Source: Zea mays (lineage: Eukaryota; Streptophyta; Magnoliopsida; Poales; Poaceae). From it: 64,000 nucleotides of DNA. The position numbers and the translations under genes are program-made. The notes beneath the pieces are model-generated. The model saw only the letters and a list, made by a program, of their open reading frames with translations, was not told the DNA's origin and searched no databases. Shown here one piece after another: positions 17,131 through 29,344 of the stretch (its first letter is position 1; the number at the start of each line of letters is the position of its first letter). The DNA lies in assembly GCF_902167145.1 (NCBI RefSeq), contig NC_050100.1, forward strand, positions 187,357,439-187,421,438. Reading direction: 5' to 3'.

Positions 17131-19687
17131 GATGACCAGCGGAAAGCAACAGCGGATGGTGGGGGCTGGGGGGTGGAGTTGATGGGGGGTTGCCGGTTGG
17201 ATTTTGTCAGCCCAAGGCAAGCTAGGAGGCGTGGCGTGGCGTTCTGTGCTGGTGTTCGGACCCTGGGTGGACCGCGTCCACCCCACCGGACGCTGGGACG
17301 CGGGAGCCGGTGCTGGTGATCTGATCTGCTCCGATCCGATGAGGTCCGCGCCGCATCAGCAGTGACAGAAGAATGCACGATGGTGGCCTGGGGGGGGGGG
17401 GGGGAGGGCACGCAGCACTTGGAAGGCCGACCGCGCGCGCCGCGTCTCGGCTGTCGCATGTCGGCTCGAGCGCGCGCGCAGCACTTGGAATGCTCTGTCT
17501 ATGCAGCGATCAGCAGCGGCGACGCCGTCCAGGTGAGCACTGACCGCTTCAATGGCGTGGTTTTATATGCATGCACCTGACCTCAGGCGTTTGTTTCGAT
17601 TTAGATGCCGAGGTGGTGGGTTAGACTTGGTACCCTGGCCCTCGGCAGCGGTGGTCTTCTCAGGTTTTACTCGGTTTTAACAGTGCAGTATGTTAAATTC
17701 TTTGGTGATTAATATCGATTTCTAAGTCCCTAGAATACCAATTTATGTCTAAAATACCTCGATGATGAGTAGATCTATTCTACTGAGGGGTAAATATATA
17801 CATACTGTCGTTGTTGTTCCTAACCATCATTGCGGCGGCGTCTTGCAGCGAAGACCCGCCTCCTCCTTCTTGATCTCCCTACGAGTGTCGAGGAGATTGG
17901 TTTTCATCGTTGATCGACGGTGGATCGGCTCCTCCAATGTTGTCTGCAGGGGAACTTCAGATCTCGATGGGATAACGAGGATCTGAGACATAGTTACAGC
18001 GATTTCAGTCACTCCGAGCGCCTAGGGGATCGGTTCCTCTTAAGGTGTCGATTAGGGTTTTGTGGTGGAGCGATTAGCGTTGGCTAAACCAGTCGGCCCC
18101 CTTAATCTATTTATATGGCGTCGTATGACCGAGGGCTGCAACCAACGGTTAGGATAGCCCCCGATCAAGGACGCGGTTAGACGATTAAGATTAACTCTAC
18201 CTCAGTTACTGTTTGTAGAGGATACATCCTAACATAGTACTCCAGCGAGGCTCGATGGCTGCCACCACTTGTCATGCATGATTTCGTCCATGGCTGGACC
18301 AGTTGGCCCTTTTCGTAGCTTCTGCTAGTTTGCGTACTTGCGTGCGCCGGCCGGTGGTGCGCCCACGTCGCAATTCGGCCGCCAGCTCGCTCGCGCCTCC
18401 CCCGCGTCCGGGCCTCTCATCAGGCGTACTGTATGTGTCACTTCACTTGTCAGGCCTCTCAGGTCCCAAGCCCCAACCAACCAGCATCCTTCTCCCTCAT
18501 GTTTGCTGCCGCCGCCGCTGCTGCTGCAAGGTTCTGAGTTGGTGTAGGAATCAATCCAAGTCAGCGCGCGATTCACGCTATAAGAGTGTATATATATTGG
18601 CATTTGGCACAAGGCAGCAGCAGCAGAAGGCGAATCAACCAAGCAAACTCTGCTGTCCTGAACTCGTGCTTTCTTTGGCCTGTCCGGATTCTGGTCTAGT
18701 TGATGACGCGCTACAGGTTACGACGCATACGCATTATAGTTATCATGAGTGCAGATCAAGCAAGCAGCCTGATACAGCGATACAGCTCAGTTTTCCTTTT
18801 CTGCTCTCTGCTTCAAGGACACGGCTTTGGTCGGTCGAGCGTGAATAATAAATCTCAGTGCGTTTGGTGACACAGAAAATGGCGAGGTAATGCATATGCG
18901 GTGGCAACAGCTGCTCGTGTTGGAGGCACTCTGTCGTTCTCCCAAGCTGAAAATTGGTTTGTAAGGTCTTTATGGACAGTTCACATGAAGTTCAGAGATG
19001 TATTGTCATGTTTGGGAAAAATTGGCGAGAGATTGTATCAAACCAAGGGATCCTACTTTCAGCGGCGAGCATCCAAAAGCTAGAGAAGATCGTTTCTGGC
19101 CTCATTTCAAAGATGCTATTGGTAGATGGATTTTCCACAGCTGAACAAATGGATCCTGATTTCCACTTCTGTCTACTCGTAGATGGATTTTCCACCGTGC
19201 AATACTGCTGAGATATCATACACGACCAAACGGTTTAAATTATTAACCATATGTATAATTCTTGCTTAGAATTCGCAAATTCGGATATGTCCGATTTTCT
19301 TTCTATATTACTATCGTTGTACACACTCCAGCACTCTGCAACGGGTACTGCCGTTCCAGTCGGAATGTACAAACAATGGAATTCATATATTGATTATCAA
19401 TAGCAAACTGAGCCAATTTAGTCCTTACAAATATCATTTTTTTTTTCATGTATGAACCACGAAAATTCCCCTTCGTAAGAACAAAAAGTTGACCACGGCG
19501 GGTAGAAACACAAATTTGTCGCAATACCAACACCCCCATGTCAGTAGCAGTAAAGAACAGCACATTTGGGGACCTAACTCTAGCTTGAACGAATTGGCAC
19601 TATCCTATTACCTGCTTGGCACGCTCCAGAAAAACATCAAAATTTCTGGACCTGTTCTTGTTGATTCACAGCTGAAGCTCCAGCCAC
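17131..19687. other. Intergenic region between HCT and GrpE
   Basis: No gene is supported. A G-run lies near 17391-17404. 17762-18234 may be an old LTR fragment on the minus strand (begins TGTTAGGATGTATCC, with a TATAAAT box near 18108-18115). 18840-19220 contains the direct repeat GTAGATGGATTTTCCAC at about 19121 and 19181 inside decayed, unidentified sequence. 19300-19687 includes probable GrpE 3' UTR. Confidence 0.4.
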
Positions 19688-22600
19688 CTATTCTGCATCG
19701 CCGTCATCAAAACCGTCTTCTTCAACATCCTCAACCTTTTGAGGTGCCACACTATCTTCAACAACTGTAGGGTCATCATCTCCAGAATTTTCAGGGCCTG
19801 GCCCTGCAGACACCTTGACCATTGCTGGGCGAAGTAGTCTTTCCCCAAGTTTGAAGCCTTTTCTGAATTCCTGGAGTATGATCCCCTCTTCATACTCCGA
19901 TGATTCTTCTCTCATAATAGCCTCGTGCAGCTGAAACACAAGGTGCAAAAGGGGATCATTTTAAAAGAAAAAAATATGCAAATGCTCGATGTGGGCACAG
20001 AATCCTATAAAGATCTAGCATTTCTGTTGTAGAAGTCAAATATTCAATAGATTCTATCACCCGATTACACAAATATTAAAAATCAGCACATATGCCAATC
20101 TCAAGACTTAAGCTAGATGATGTTTTTTTTTTTTTTGCTAAGGGTGTGTTTGGATCCCCTGAACTAAATTTAGTCCGGGTTTTGGATGCCATTTCGAAGG
20201 ACTAAACATGAGCTAATTGCATAAATTGTGGCAAATTCACGAGACAAATCTATTAAGCTTAATTAGTCCACGGTTAGCACATTCTACTGTAGCAAATCAT
20301 GGGTAATTAGGCTTGATAGATTTGTCTCACAAATTAGCCATAGCTTATGCATTAGTTTATAATCAGCTCAGGTTTAGTCCTCCTAATTGGCATCTAAAAT
20401 ACGGATTAAACTTCAGTTCCGGGGATCCAAACACCCCTAAGAGGCTAAGACTAGCTTACCATAGGATCAAATGGTTTGCCAACAGTTTCAACATCTTCAA
20501 CACCCAATGAATTAAGAATCTCGATGAATTGCTTATTAATGCTCTGATAGCTATTGTTTATTTTCTCCTCTCCCTCTGTTTCCACCTTTATTTGCATTTT
20601 TGCTCTTTCAAAGTTATCGAGAACAGGCAAAAAACTCTCTATAAGTTCCCCTTGCACATTTTCCATCATGTTAAGCTTCTCATTTTCTGTCCTTTTCCTG
20701 AAATTGTCAAAATCAGCACTAATCCGCAAGATACGTTCTCGTTGAGTTGCTAGTTCCACATCTAGAGCAGTGATTTTGTTCAAAAGAGAGTTCTTCTCAT
20801 CCTCGATAGAAAGTAAAAAGGATTCTATCTCAGCAGCTTTTGCGTCATCATCATTAATCAGAGCTACTCTGTATGATTGCAGTGTTGTCACAATAATAGA
20901 TGGAGTTTCGTCTGTGCTTCCAGCACTGTCATCTGCAGCACTCTCTCCAGTAACTTCGGTTTCTGGATCCTCCTGCAGCATAGAAAGACAACATCATATT
21001 AAAAAATCCAAGCATCCAATAGACAGATTATCTGTACATGGACGAGGATAGAATTGCAACAAAATGAACTTGTTGAGCTTTTAAACAAGCATTGAAAGCA
21101 AAGCAAGATATTGTTGCACTATTGCCATCTTTAGAGAAAATTTCAACCTGACATAATAAAACATTTTTCCTTTAAATTATTATATTGATGTCATGTAATC
21201 TGCAGAAAGATTGCATCCCTGCACTGTGATTTAACTATTGTGTAGATGTGTTACACAAATCAGTGTCATACTGTACTAAGGCTAGAATGAAATTTTGATA
21301 ACCTAAAAAAATTGCAACATATAACATTTAGTGAAATGCAACAAGTCAATATCCTCAACTAACAAAAAAACTCAACCTACATGGGGCGAGACAACCCCGA
21401 ATATTGTATTGATAAGAATACCTTCTCACACAGGTCGAGAAAACCCTCGAACCCTATCCCACCCATACACAACGGCATAGTAGCCCATGTGAGAACGACC
21501 ACGACCGGACCAGGCCTTAGACCTATGCTTTGGTGTGGGATAGATAAGGAGATATTTTTAACCTCAGCCTGAAATTCGCTTCCACGAGAAGTCAAACTCA
21601 GGACCTGAGGAGTGCTACTCAGACCACCTAATCAACTCAATTAGAGGCTCTTGAATCAAACAAGAGACTAGAATCTTCAAGAATTAGCACAAGTGCACAG
21701 GCACACAGCTGGGTACAGTTATTGCTGTCACACCACCAGTGGCAGCATCACATGATTATTTTTTACAAGTAGAGAAAAGTTCCACTAAATAAAGATGCAC
21801 TGCCGGTGTGACTACCCTACTTATCAAGGTTTTCCAATAGTTCTCCATAAAAGTGCAGCACCCTTTTTTCTAAAAGATAACTAATGCTTCCAAATTACTG
21901 AAACTTTGGGCAGTCATTACTTACAGAAGTCCAGCAATACTCGCTCTAATATTGGTCAAACTTCGAAATATAGAGTATAGTGAGCACAAGTTGTGAAGCA
22001 CACAAGTTTATGTTGGAAATGAATTATAAGTTAGCATAACACGAATTTTAGAATGTCTCCCAGTGAAAAAAGTAACTATCATGGACAACAAGGCTATATA
22101 ATCGAAGTATCACAACTATCCTACATTGCTAAATATCTGTCTTCTTAGGGACCACCTAAAAATCACTAATCGTGACTAACCAAGATCTGTTTAAGGGTCA
22201 CTCAAGAAAGCAAACCAGAAATCTTCATAACAAAAAAAGACCTACCAAAACATACCGAAAGATTCTTAACTGAACATATTAAACAACTCAAGAATGAAGG
22301 TTCAGCCGCTCATTCCCAAAATTACAGGTACAGCTGCTCAATCCCAAAATTACAGCACTTATGTATCCCGGCCATATAATCAAAACATAGCAAATGGAAG
22401 CAGTAGCATCGACATAAATTGTGTGTCTACTTACCCTAACAAGTTAGGACAAAAAATTCGTCCACAAAAGTCAATGCAAAGCTGTTGCAGATCATTACTA
22501 CCACTATCAACAAAATTGGTGTTCAGAGAAGGGACAATATGGCACCCCCACTAGATATTTTTCTACTCCAAAGTTACTAGTAAGCTAACGATATCAGCAA

Positions 22601-22937
22601 TCTGACAGCTATTCTTCAATTTGAAGCAACCGCCTGTCCAGTGGATACATACAAAGGAGGATCGGCAGAGGTTAGATAAGCTACGGTCACCAAAATACTC
22701 CCTAACCTGCGCCGCCGTCTGCGCGGCCTCCTCGGCCTCGGTGACGCTCAGGCGCCGGAACCGGCCCCCAGAGCGACCGAAGACGTGCGGAGTCGGCAGT
22801 GGCCACGCCCGAAGCTGTCGGACCGGCGCGCGCCGGGAGCAGGCTAGCCGCAGGCACCGCCCACGCGGCTCCCGTGCGGACAGGGGCGACGAGGGCGGGG
22901 GCACGAGGGCCGCGGCCGTTCGGAGTAAGGCAGCCAT
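19688..22937 (-). CDS. GrpE: GrpE nucleotide-exchange factor, plastid-type
   Basis: Three exons on the minus strand, 22937-22707 (77 codons), 20972-20460 (171) and 19930-19688 (80 plus stop), all phase 0. Junctions are GCAG|GTTAG...CTGCAG|GAG and ATG|GTAAG...TTTCAG|CTG; the product is 328 aa. Exon 1 is a transit-peptide-like leader (MAALLRTAAALVPP, Arg/Ala/Ser/Pro-rich). Exon 2 has an acidic stretch, the long GrpE coiled coil and DFDNFRKRTENEK. Exon 3 carries the C-terminal beta domain signature, LHEAIMREESSEYEEG through LGERLLRPAMVKV, and an acidic tail. GrpE releases ADP from Hsp70 (DnaK-type) chaperones. The leader and long acidic N-region fit chloroplast GrpE better than mitochondrial Mge1, but targeting is inferred. 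A Tourist-type MITE sits in intron 2 and a SINE-like copy in intron 1. Confidence 0.92.
20142..20437. mobile_element. Tourist-type (PIF/Harbinger) MITE in GrpE intron 2
   Basis: Inverted ends GGGTGTGTTTGGATCC and the complement GGGGTGTTTGGATCC enclose 296 bp, flanked on both sides by the 3-bp TSD TAA (20139-20141 and 20438-20440). Internal GACAAATCTATTAAGC / GCTTGATAGATTTGTC forms a further inverted repeat. Confidence 0.85.
21370..21660 (-). mobile_element. SINE-like retroposon in GrpE intron 1
   Basis: Read on the minus strand, the stretch starts with a tRNA-like segment (GGTGGTCTGAGTAGC then GGTCCTGAGTTTGAC, loosely A- and B-box-like). It ends GTAGGTTGAGTTTTTTTG, a T-rich tail like that of maize LINE-related SINEs as I remember them. 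No TSD was verified. Confidence 0.45.
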
Positions 22938-23168
22938 GGGCGCGCTGTCACCGGTGGGGAGCGGGCGCGGAGAGGGGTTTTGTTGGCGCTGGCTATCGGA
23001 TTCGGCCTTCGGGGAGCAGAGCAGGCAGCAGCGGGCGAGGTACGAGATAACTCTAGCCTTCGGATGGATGGATGAAAAATTGGGAATGGATCGAGAATTC
23101 GAGAAGGCCTTCGCGGAGGAGAGCAGGCAGTAGCGTGACTGTGACTACGTGTGTCGCTGCTGCTCGGC
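22938..23168. other. GrpE upstream region
   Basis: GC-rich sequence before the GrpE start holds the presumed promoter; no clear TATA was found. The repeat CGGAGGAGAGCAGGCAG-like / GGGAGCAGAGCAGGCAG occurs at about 23112 and 23013. It ends at the TSD (TGCTCGGC, 23161-23168) of the hAT-like element. Confidence 0.4.
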
Positions 23169-23233
23169 TATAGGTGTGCATTCGGTCGGTCCGGCCCGAC
23201 CGACCCAACCCTGAAATGGTCTGATTTATTTAT

Positions 23234-23455
23234 GGTGTATTTGTTTTGTGGAGTCATTCTATGTCTCATAAAGTGATGCATCATAAATTCATTTGATCAA
23301 TTTTAGTAGAATCAACTCACTCCTCATGTATATGCTAATTATTAGCTTATGAGGAATGAAGTGATGATGGATCAACTCATTCTATTCCACAAACCAAATA
23401 AAAAAGTGAGGAGTAAAAATAAGATGAATCACTTCATTTCTCAAACCAAACACAC
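23234..23455. mobile_element. MITE inside the hAT-like element
   Basis: Ends GGTGTATTTGTTTTGTGG and the complement of CTCAAACCAAACACAC enclose about 220 bp with ATGAAGTGAT-type repeats. TAT/TAA flank it, so the TSD is imperfect. It interrupts sequence that continues the hAT-like element on both sides. Confidence 0.55.
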
Positions 23456-24034
23456 TAATAAATTTCAGGCTGATTATGCGATTCAGCACCTTTGAATTTT
23501 GGGCCGTGTCGGGCCAGTCCATGGGTCTAGCCTCAGTCTACAACCTGGTACGTAATTGTTTAAACGTGTCCGGTATATTTCGGCAGTCCAAAATTATAAA
23601 AAGACTGAAATTATAAAAAAACTGAAATTCAATTTTTGGACCAAAATTTAATTTTTGGATCTAAATTCAAAACAAATAAAAGATAAGATAAATAAATTTG
23701 ACCAAAAACAAACTTAATATTTGTATTAAGTTATAAAGCTATGCAATGACTACCTCGTTTACAAATCATTTTGTTAGAAGGAAAAAGAGTATAATCAGCT
23801 CTATATAAAGTTCATAAGTTTAGTTTATTATCTAATGTTTATAACAAAAGTAAAATTACATCACACACTCTAATTCAAAGCCACAAAAAACATCAAACTA
23901 ACATCATCTCTAGCTTTGTATTCTTTATCAAGTACATGAAAGTATGGAATGAAGTGTGGTTTTAATGAATATATGAGCCTTTTCGCGCCTTTATATGGGT
24001 CATTTCGTGTCTGCCACAAACGGACCGTGCTCGT

Positions 24035-25311
24035 TGAAAGTCGCCTAGAGGGGGGTGAATAGGGCGAAACTGGAATTTACAAAGTTAATCACAACTACAA
24101 GCCGGGTTAGCGTTAGAAATATAATCGAGTCCGCGAGAGAGGGTGCAAAACAAATCGCAAGCGAATAAAGAGTGTGACACGTGGATTTGTTTTATCGAGG
24201 TTTGGTTCTCGCAAACCTACTCCCCGTTGAGGAGGCCACAAAGGCCGGGTCTTTTTCAACCCCTTCCCTCTCTCAAATGGTCCCTCAGACCGAGTGAGCT
24301 TTCTCTTCTCAAATCAACCGGGAACAAAACTTCCCCGCAAGGACCACCACACAATTGGTGTCTCTTGCCTCGGTTACAAGTGAGTATTGATCTCAAGAAA
24401 GAATGAGAAAGAAGAAAGCAATCCAAGCGCAAGAGCTCAAAAGAACACAACAAATCACTCTCACTTAACACTAAAGCTTTTGTGGAATTGGGAGAGGATT
24501 TGATCACTTGGGTGTGTTTTGTATTGAATGCCTAGCTCTTGTAAGTAGTTGGAAGGTGGAAAACTTGGATGTCTTGAATGTGGGGTGGTTGGGGGTATTT
24601 ATAACCCCAACCACCAAACTAGCCGTTTGGTGGAGGCTGTCTGTCGCATGGCGCACCGGACAGTCCGGTGCGCCAGCCACGTCACCAGGCCGCTGGGTTC
24701 CGACCGTTGGAGCTCTGACTGCTGGGCCCGCCTGGATGTCCGGTGGCACACCGGACATGTACTGTAGAGTGTCCGGTGCGCCACTTCGCGCGTGCCTGAC
24801 TTCTGCGCGCTCTGGCGCGCATTAATTGCTTCTGCAGGTGACCGTTGGCGCGAAGTAGCCGTTGTTCCGCTGGCTCACCGGACAGTCCGGTGTGCACCGG
24901 ACATGTCCGGTGAATTATAGCGGAGTAGATTCCCGAAGTTGGCGAGTTCAGAGTCGCTCTCCTCTGGAGCACCGGACACTGTCCGGTATACACCGGACAG
25001 TCCGATGAATTATAGCGGAGCGCTTCTGAGTTTTCCCGAAGGTGAAGAGTTTGGCTTGGAGTCCCCTGGTGCATCGGACACTGTCCGGTGGCACACCGGA
25101 TAGTCCGGTGCGCCAGACCAGGGCAGCCTTCGGTTATCCCTTGCTCTCTTTTGTTGAACCCATTTCTTGGTCTTTTTATTGGCTAAGTGTGAACCTTTGG
25201 CACCTGTATAACTTATAGACTAGAGCAAACTAGTTAGTCCAATTTATTTGTGTTGGGCAATTCAACCACCAAAATCAATTAGGAACTAGGTGTAAGCCTA
25301 ATTCCCTTTCA
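24035..25311 (-). repeat. 3' LTR of the Sirevirus (1277 bp)
   Basis: On the plus strand it reads TGAAAGTCGCCTAGAGG...AATTCCCTTTCA. The TATA box on the minus strand is TATAAATA (plus 24597-24604). The U3 side (24650-25110) holds a cluster of palindromes built on CACCGGACAGTCCGGTG. Many differences from the 5' LTR are C/T or G/A transitions, as expected from methylated DNA. Confidence 0.9.
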
Positions 25312-25894
25312 ATCTCCCCCTTTTTGGTGATTGATGCCAACACAAACCAAAGCAAATATGGAAGTGCATAATTGAACTAGTTTGTATAATGTAAGTGCAA
25401 AGGTTACTTGGAATTGAGCCAATATCAATACTTATAAGATATGCATGGATTGTTTCTTTGATTTTTGACATTTTGGACCACTCTTGCACCACAAGTTTTG
25501 TTTTTTTGCAAATTCTTTTGTAAAACCTTTTCAAAGTTCTTTTGCAAATAGTCAAAGGTAAATGGATAAGATTTTGCGAAGCATTTTCAAGATTTGAAAT
25601 TTTCTCCCCCTGTTTCAAATGCTTCCTTTGACTAAACAAAACCCCCCCTAAATGAAATCCTCCTCTTAGTGTTCAAGAGGGTTTTAAGATATCAGTTTTG
25701 AAAATACTACTACTTCCTTTTTTTTGAACACAATGAGGTACCAATTTGAAATTTACCAATTGAAAATCCTTAATTTTAAAATTAGGTGGTGGTGGTGCGG
25801 TCCTTTTGCTTTGGGCTCATGCTTTCTCCCCCTTTGGCATAAATCACCAAAAACGGAATCATTAGAGCCCTTGTAACTACTTTCTCCCCTTTGG
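25312..25894 (-). promoter_or_regulatory. Multiple polypurine tracts of the Sirevirus
   Basis: Next to the 3' LTR is AAAAAGGGGGAGAT (minus strand, plus 25312-25326). Three further copies of the core lie upstream: CAGGGGGAGAAA (about 25601-25613), CCAAAGGGGGAGAAAG (25821-25836) and CCAAAGGGGAGAAA (25880-25893). Multiple PPTs near the 3' LTR are a known hallmark of Sireviruses. Confidence 0.75.
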
Positions 25895-26113
25895 TAAATA
25901 AAACATAGGAGTGAAGGTTATACCAAAGCCGGAGAGATGCTCGGAGCGACGGCGAAGGATGAGTTACGGAGTGGAAGCCTTTGTCTTCGCTGAAGACTCC
26001 AATTCCCTTTCAATACACCTATGACTTGTTTTGAAATTTACTTGAAAAACACATTAGTCATAGCATATGAAAGAGACATGATCAAAGGTATATGAATGAG
26101 CTATGTGTGCAAA
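25895..26113 (-). other. Sirevirus 3' non-coding spacer
   Basis: Sequence between the RNase H stop and the PPT cluster. No env-like ORF is present. Confidence 0.6.
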
Positions 26114-29100
26114 TCAACAAAAGAAGTTCCTAGAATCAAGAATATTTAGCTCATGCCTAAGTTTGGTAAAGGTTTGTTCATCAAGTGGCTTGGTAAAGAT
26201 ATCGGCTAATTGATCTTTAGTATTAATGTATGAAATTTCGATATCTCCCTTTTGTTGGTGATCCCTTAGAAAGTGATACCAAATGGCTATGTGCTTAGTG
26301 TGGCTATGCTCAACAGGATTATCCGCCATGCGGATTGCACTCTCATTATCACATAGAAGAGGAACTTTAGTTAATTTGTAACCATAGTCCCTAAGGGTTT
26401 GCCTCATCCAAAGTAGTTGCGCGCAACAATGGTCTGCGGCAATGTACTCGGCTTCAGCGGTAGAAAGAGCTACGGAATTTTGCTTCTTTGAAGCCCAAGA
26501 CACCAAGGATCTTCCCAAGAACTGGCAAGTCCCCGATGTGCTCTTTCTATTAATCTTACACCCGCCCAATCGGCATCCGAATAACCAATTAAATCAAATG
26601 TGGATCCCCTAGGATACCAAAGCCCAAACTTAGGAGTATAAACTAAATATCTCAAGATTCGTTTTACGGCCGTAAGGTGAGCTTCCTTAGGGTCGGCTTG
26701 GAATCTTGCACACATGCATACGGAAAGCATAATATCCGGTCGAGATGCACATAAGTAGAGTAAAGAACCTATCATCGACCGGTATACCTTTTGATCGATG
26801 GATTTACCTCCCTCGTCGAGGTCGAGATGCTCATTGGTTCCCATGGGTGTCTTGATGGGTTTAGCATCCTTCATCCCAAACTTGCTTAGAATATCTTGAG
26901 TATACTTCGTTTGGCTTAGGAAGGTGCCCTCTTGGAGTTGCTTCACTTGAAATCCTAAGAAGTACTTCAACTCATCATAGACATCTCGAATTTTTTTGTC
27001 ATGATCCTACTAAATTCTTCACATGTAGACTCGTTAGTAGACCCAAATATAATATCATCAACGTAAATTTGGCATACAAACAAGTCTTTTTCAAGAGTTT
27101 TAGTGAAGAGTGTAGGATCGGCCTTTCCGACTTTGAATCCATTAGTGATAAGAAAATCTCTAAGGCATTCATACCATGCTCTTGGGGCTTGCTTGAGCCC
27201 ATAAAGCGCCTTAGAGAGTTTATAGACATGGTTAGGGTACTCACTATCTTCAAAGCCGGGAGGTTGCTCAACATAGACCTCTTCTTTTATTGGTCCATTG
27301 AGGAAGGCACTTTTCACGTCCATTTGATAAAGCTTGAAGCCATGGTAAGTAGCATAGGCTAATAGTATACGAATTGACTCAAGCCTAGCTACGGGTGCAT
27401 AAGTTTCACCGAAATCCATACCTTCGACTTGGGAGTATCCCTTGGCCACAAGTCGAGCTTTGTTCCTTGTCACCACACCATGCTCGTCTTGCTTGTTGCG
27501 GAAGACCCATTTGGTTCCTACAACATTTTGATTTGGACGTGGAACCAAATGCCATACCTCATTCCTAGTGAAGTTGTTGAGCTCCTCTTGCATCGCCACC
27601 ACCCAATCCGAACCTTGAAGTGCTTCCTCTACCCTGTGTGGCTCAATAGAGGAAACAAAAGAGTAATGCTCACAAAAATGTGCAACACGAGATCTAGTGG
27701 TTACCCCCTTATGGATGTTGCCGAGGATGGTGTCGACGGGGTGATCTCGTTGGATTGCTTGGTGGACTCTTGGGTGTGGCGGCCTTGTTTCTTCATCCTC
27801 CTTATCTTGATCATTTGCATCTCCCCCTTGATCATTGCCGTCATCTTGAGGTGGCTCATTTGCTTGATCTTCTCCTTCATCAACTTGAGCCTTATCCTCA
27901 TTTTGAGTCGGTGGAGATGCTTGCGTGGAGGAGGATGGTTGATCTTGTGCATTTTGAGGCTCTTCGGATTCCTTAGGACACACATCCCCAATGGACATGT
28001 TCCTAAGTGCGATGCACGGAGCCTCTTCATCACCTATCTCATCAAGATCAACTTGCTCTACTTGAGAGCCGTTAGTCTCATCAAACACAACGTCACAAGA
28101 AACTTCAACTTGTCCAGAGGACTTGTTAAAGACTCTATATGCCCTTGTGTTTGAATCATATCCTAGTAAAAAGCCTTATACAGTCTTAGGAGCAAATTTA
28201 GATTTTCTACCTCTTTTAACAAGTATAAAGCATTTGCTACCAAAGACTCTAAAATATGAAATATTTGGCTTTTTACCGGTTAGGAGTTCGTATGATGTCT
28301 TCTTGAGGATTCGGTGTAGATATAACCGGTTGATGGCGTAGCAGGCGGTGTTGACCGCCTCGGCCCAAAACCGATCCGAAGTCTTGTACTCATCAAGCAT
28401 GGTTCTTGCCATGTCCAATAGAGTTCTATTCTTCCTCTCCACTACACCATTTTGTTGTGGAGTGTAGGGAGAAGAGAACTCATGCTTGATGCCCTCCTCC
28501 TCAAGGAAGCCTTCGATTTGTGAGTTCTTGAACTCCGGCCCGTTGTCGCTTCTAATTTTCTTGATCCTTAAGCCGAACTCGTTTTGAGCTCGTCTCAAGA
28601 ATCCCTTTAAGGTCTCTTGGGTATGGGATTTTTCCTGCAAAAAGAATACCCAAGTGAAGCGAGAATAATCATCCACAATAACTAGACAGTACTTACTCCC
28701 GCCGATGCTTATGTAAGCAATCGGGCCGAATAGATCCATGTGTAGGAGCTCCAGTGGCCTGTCAGTCGTCATGATGTTCTTGTGTGGATGATGAGCACCA
28801 ACTTGCTTCCCTGCTTGGCATGCGCTACAAATCCTGTCTTTCTCAAAATGAACATTTGTTAATCCTAAAATGTGTTCTCCCTTTAGAAGCTTATGAAGAT
28901 TCTTCATCCCAACATGGGCTAGTCGGCGGTGCCAGAGCCAACCCATGTTAGTCTTAGCAATTAAGCAAGTGTCGAGTTCAGCTCTATCAAAATCTACTAA
29001 GTATAGCTGACCCTCTAACACTCCCTTAAATGCTACTGAATCATCACTTTTTCTAAAGACAGTGACACCTACATCAGTAAATAGACAGTTGTAGCCCATT

Positions 29101-29344
29101 TGACATAATTGAGAAACGGAAAGCAAATTGTAATCTAAAGAATCTACAAGAAAAACATTGGAAATGGAATGGTCAGATGATATAGCAATTTTACCCAATC
29201 CTTTGACCAAACCTTGGTTTCCATCCCCGAATGTGATAGGAGGATCTTGGTTTTTCTCATAGGAGGAGAACATTTTCTTCTCCCCTGTCATGTGGTTTGT
29301 GCACCCACTGTCGATGATCCAACTTGAGCCTCCGGATGCATAAA
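26114..29344 (-). pseudogene. pol: Sirevirus pol (protease, integrase, RT, RNase H), inactivated
   Basis: Read from right to left: a protease DSGC motif just upstream of 29291, in a frame other than gag; the GAG-pre-integrase zinc region (HRRLAH...CSACQAGK); and integrase with HMDLFGP, VDDYSRF and RSDNGPEFKN. A TAA stop follows at 28176-28178, probably a nonsense change because homology continues in frame. RT (28088-26967) shows [17 protein letters not shown] and the catalytic YVDDIIFG. The frame is lost near 26967-26970 (a few bases missing after MSMM) and again near 26565 (one base missing after DADWAG). RNase H continues to 26114 with STAEAEYIAA and ADIFTKPL. Replication would need proteins supplied in trans. 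Confidence 0.88.

Noticed and set aside
18303..18848. 181-aa plus-strand ORF between HCT and GrpE
   Set aside because: No homology recognised, composition typical of chance GC-rich frame, no promoter or splice support.
22621..23133. 170-aa plus-strand ORF over GrpE exon 1
   Set aside because: Opposite strand of the GrpE transit-peptide exon and promoter; GrpE splicing is in phase and explains the region.
27429..28154. 241-aa plus-strand ORF over Sirevirus RT
   Set aside because: Shadow of the minus-strand RT frame, which has all copia RT motifs.
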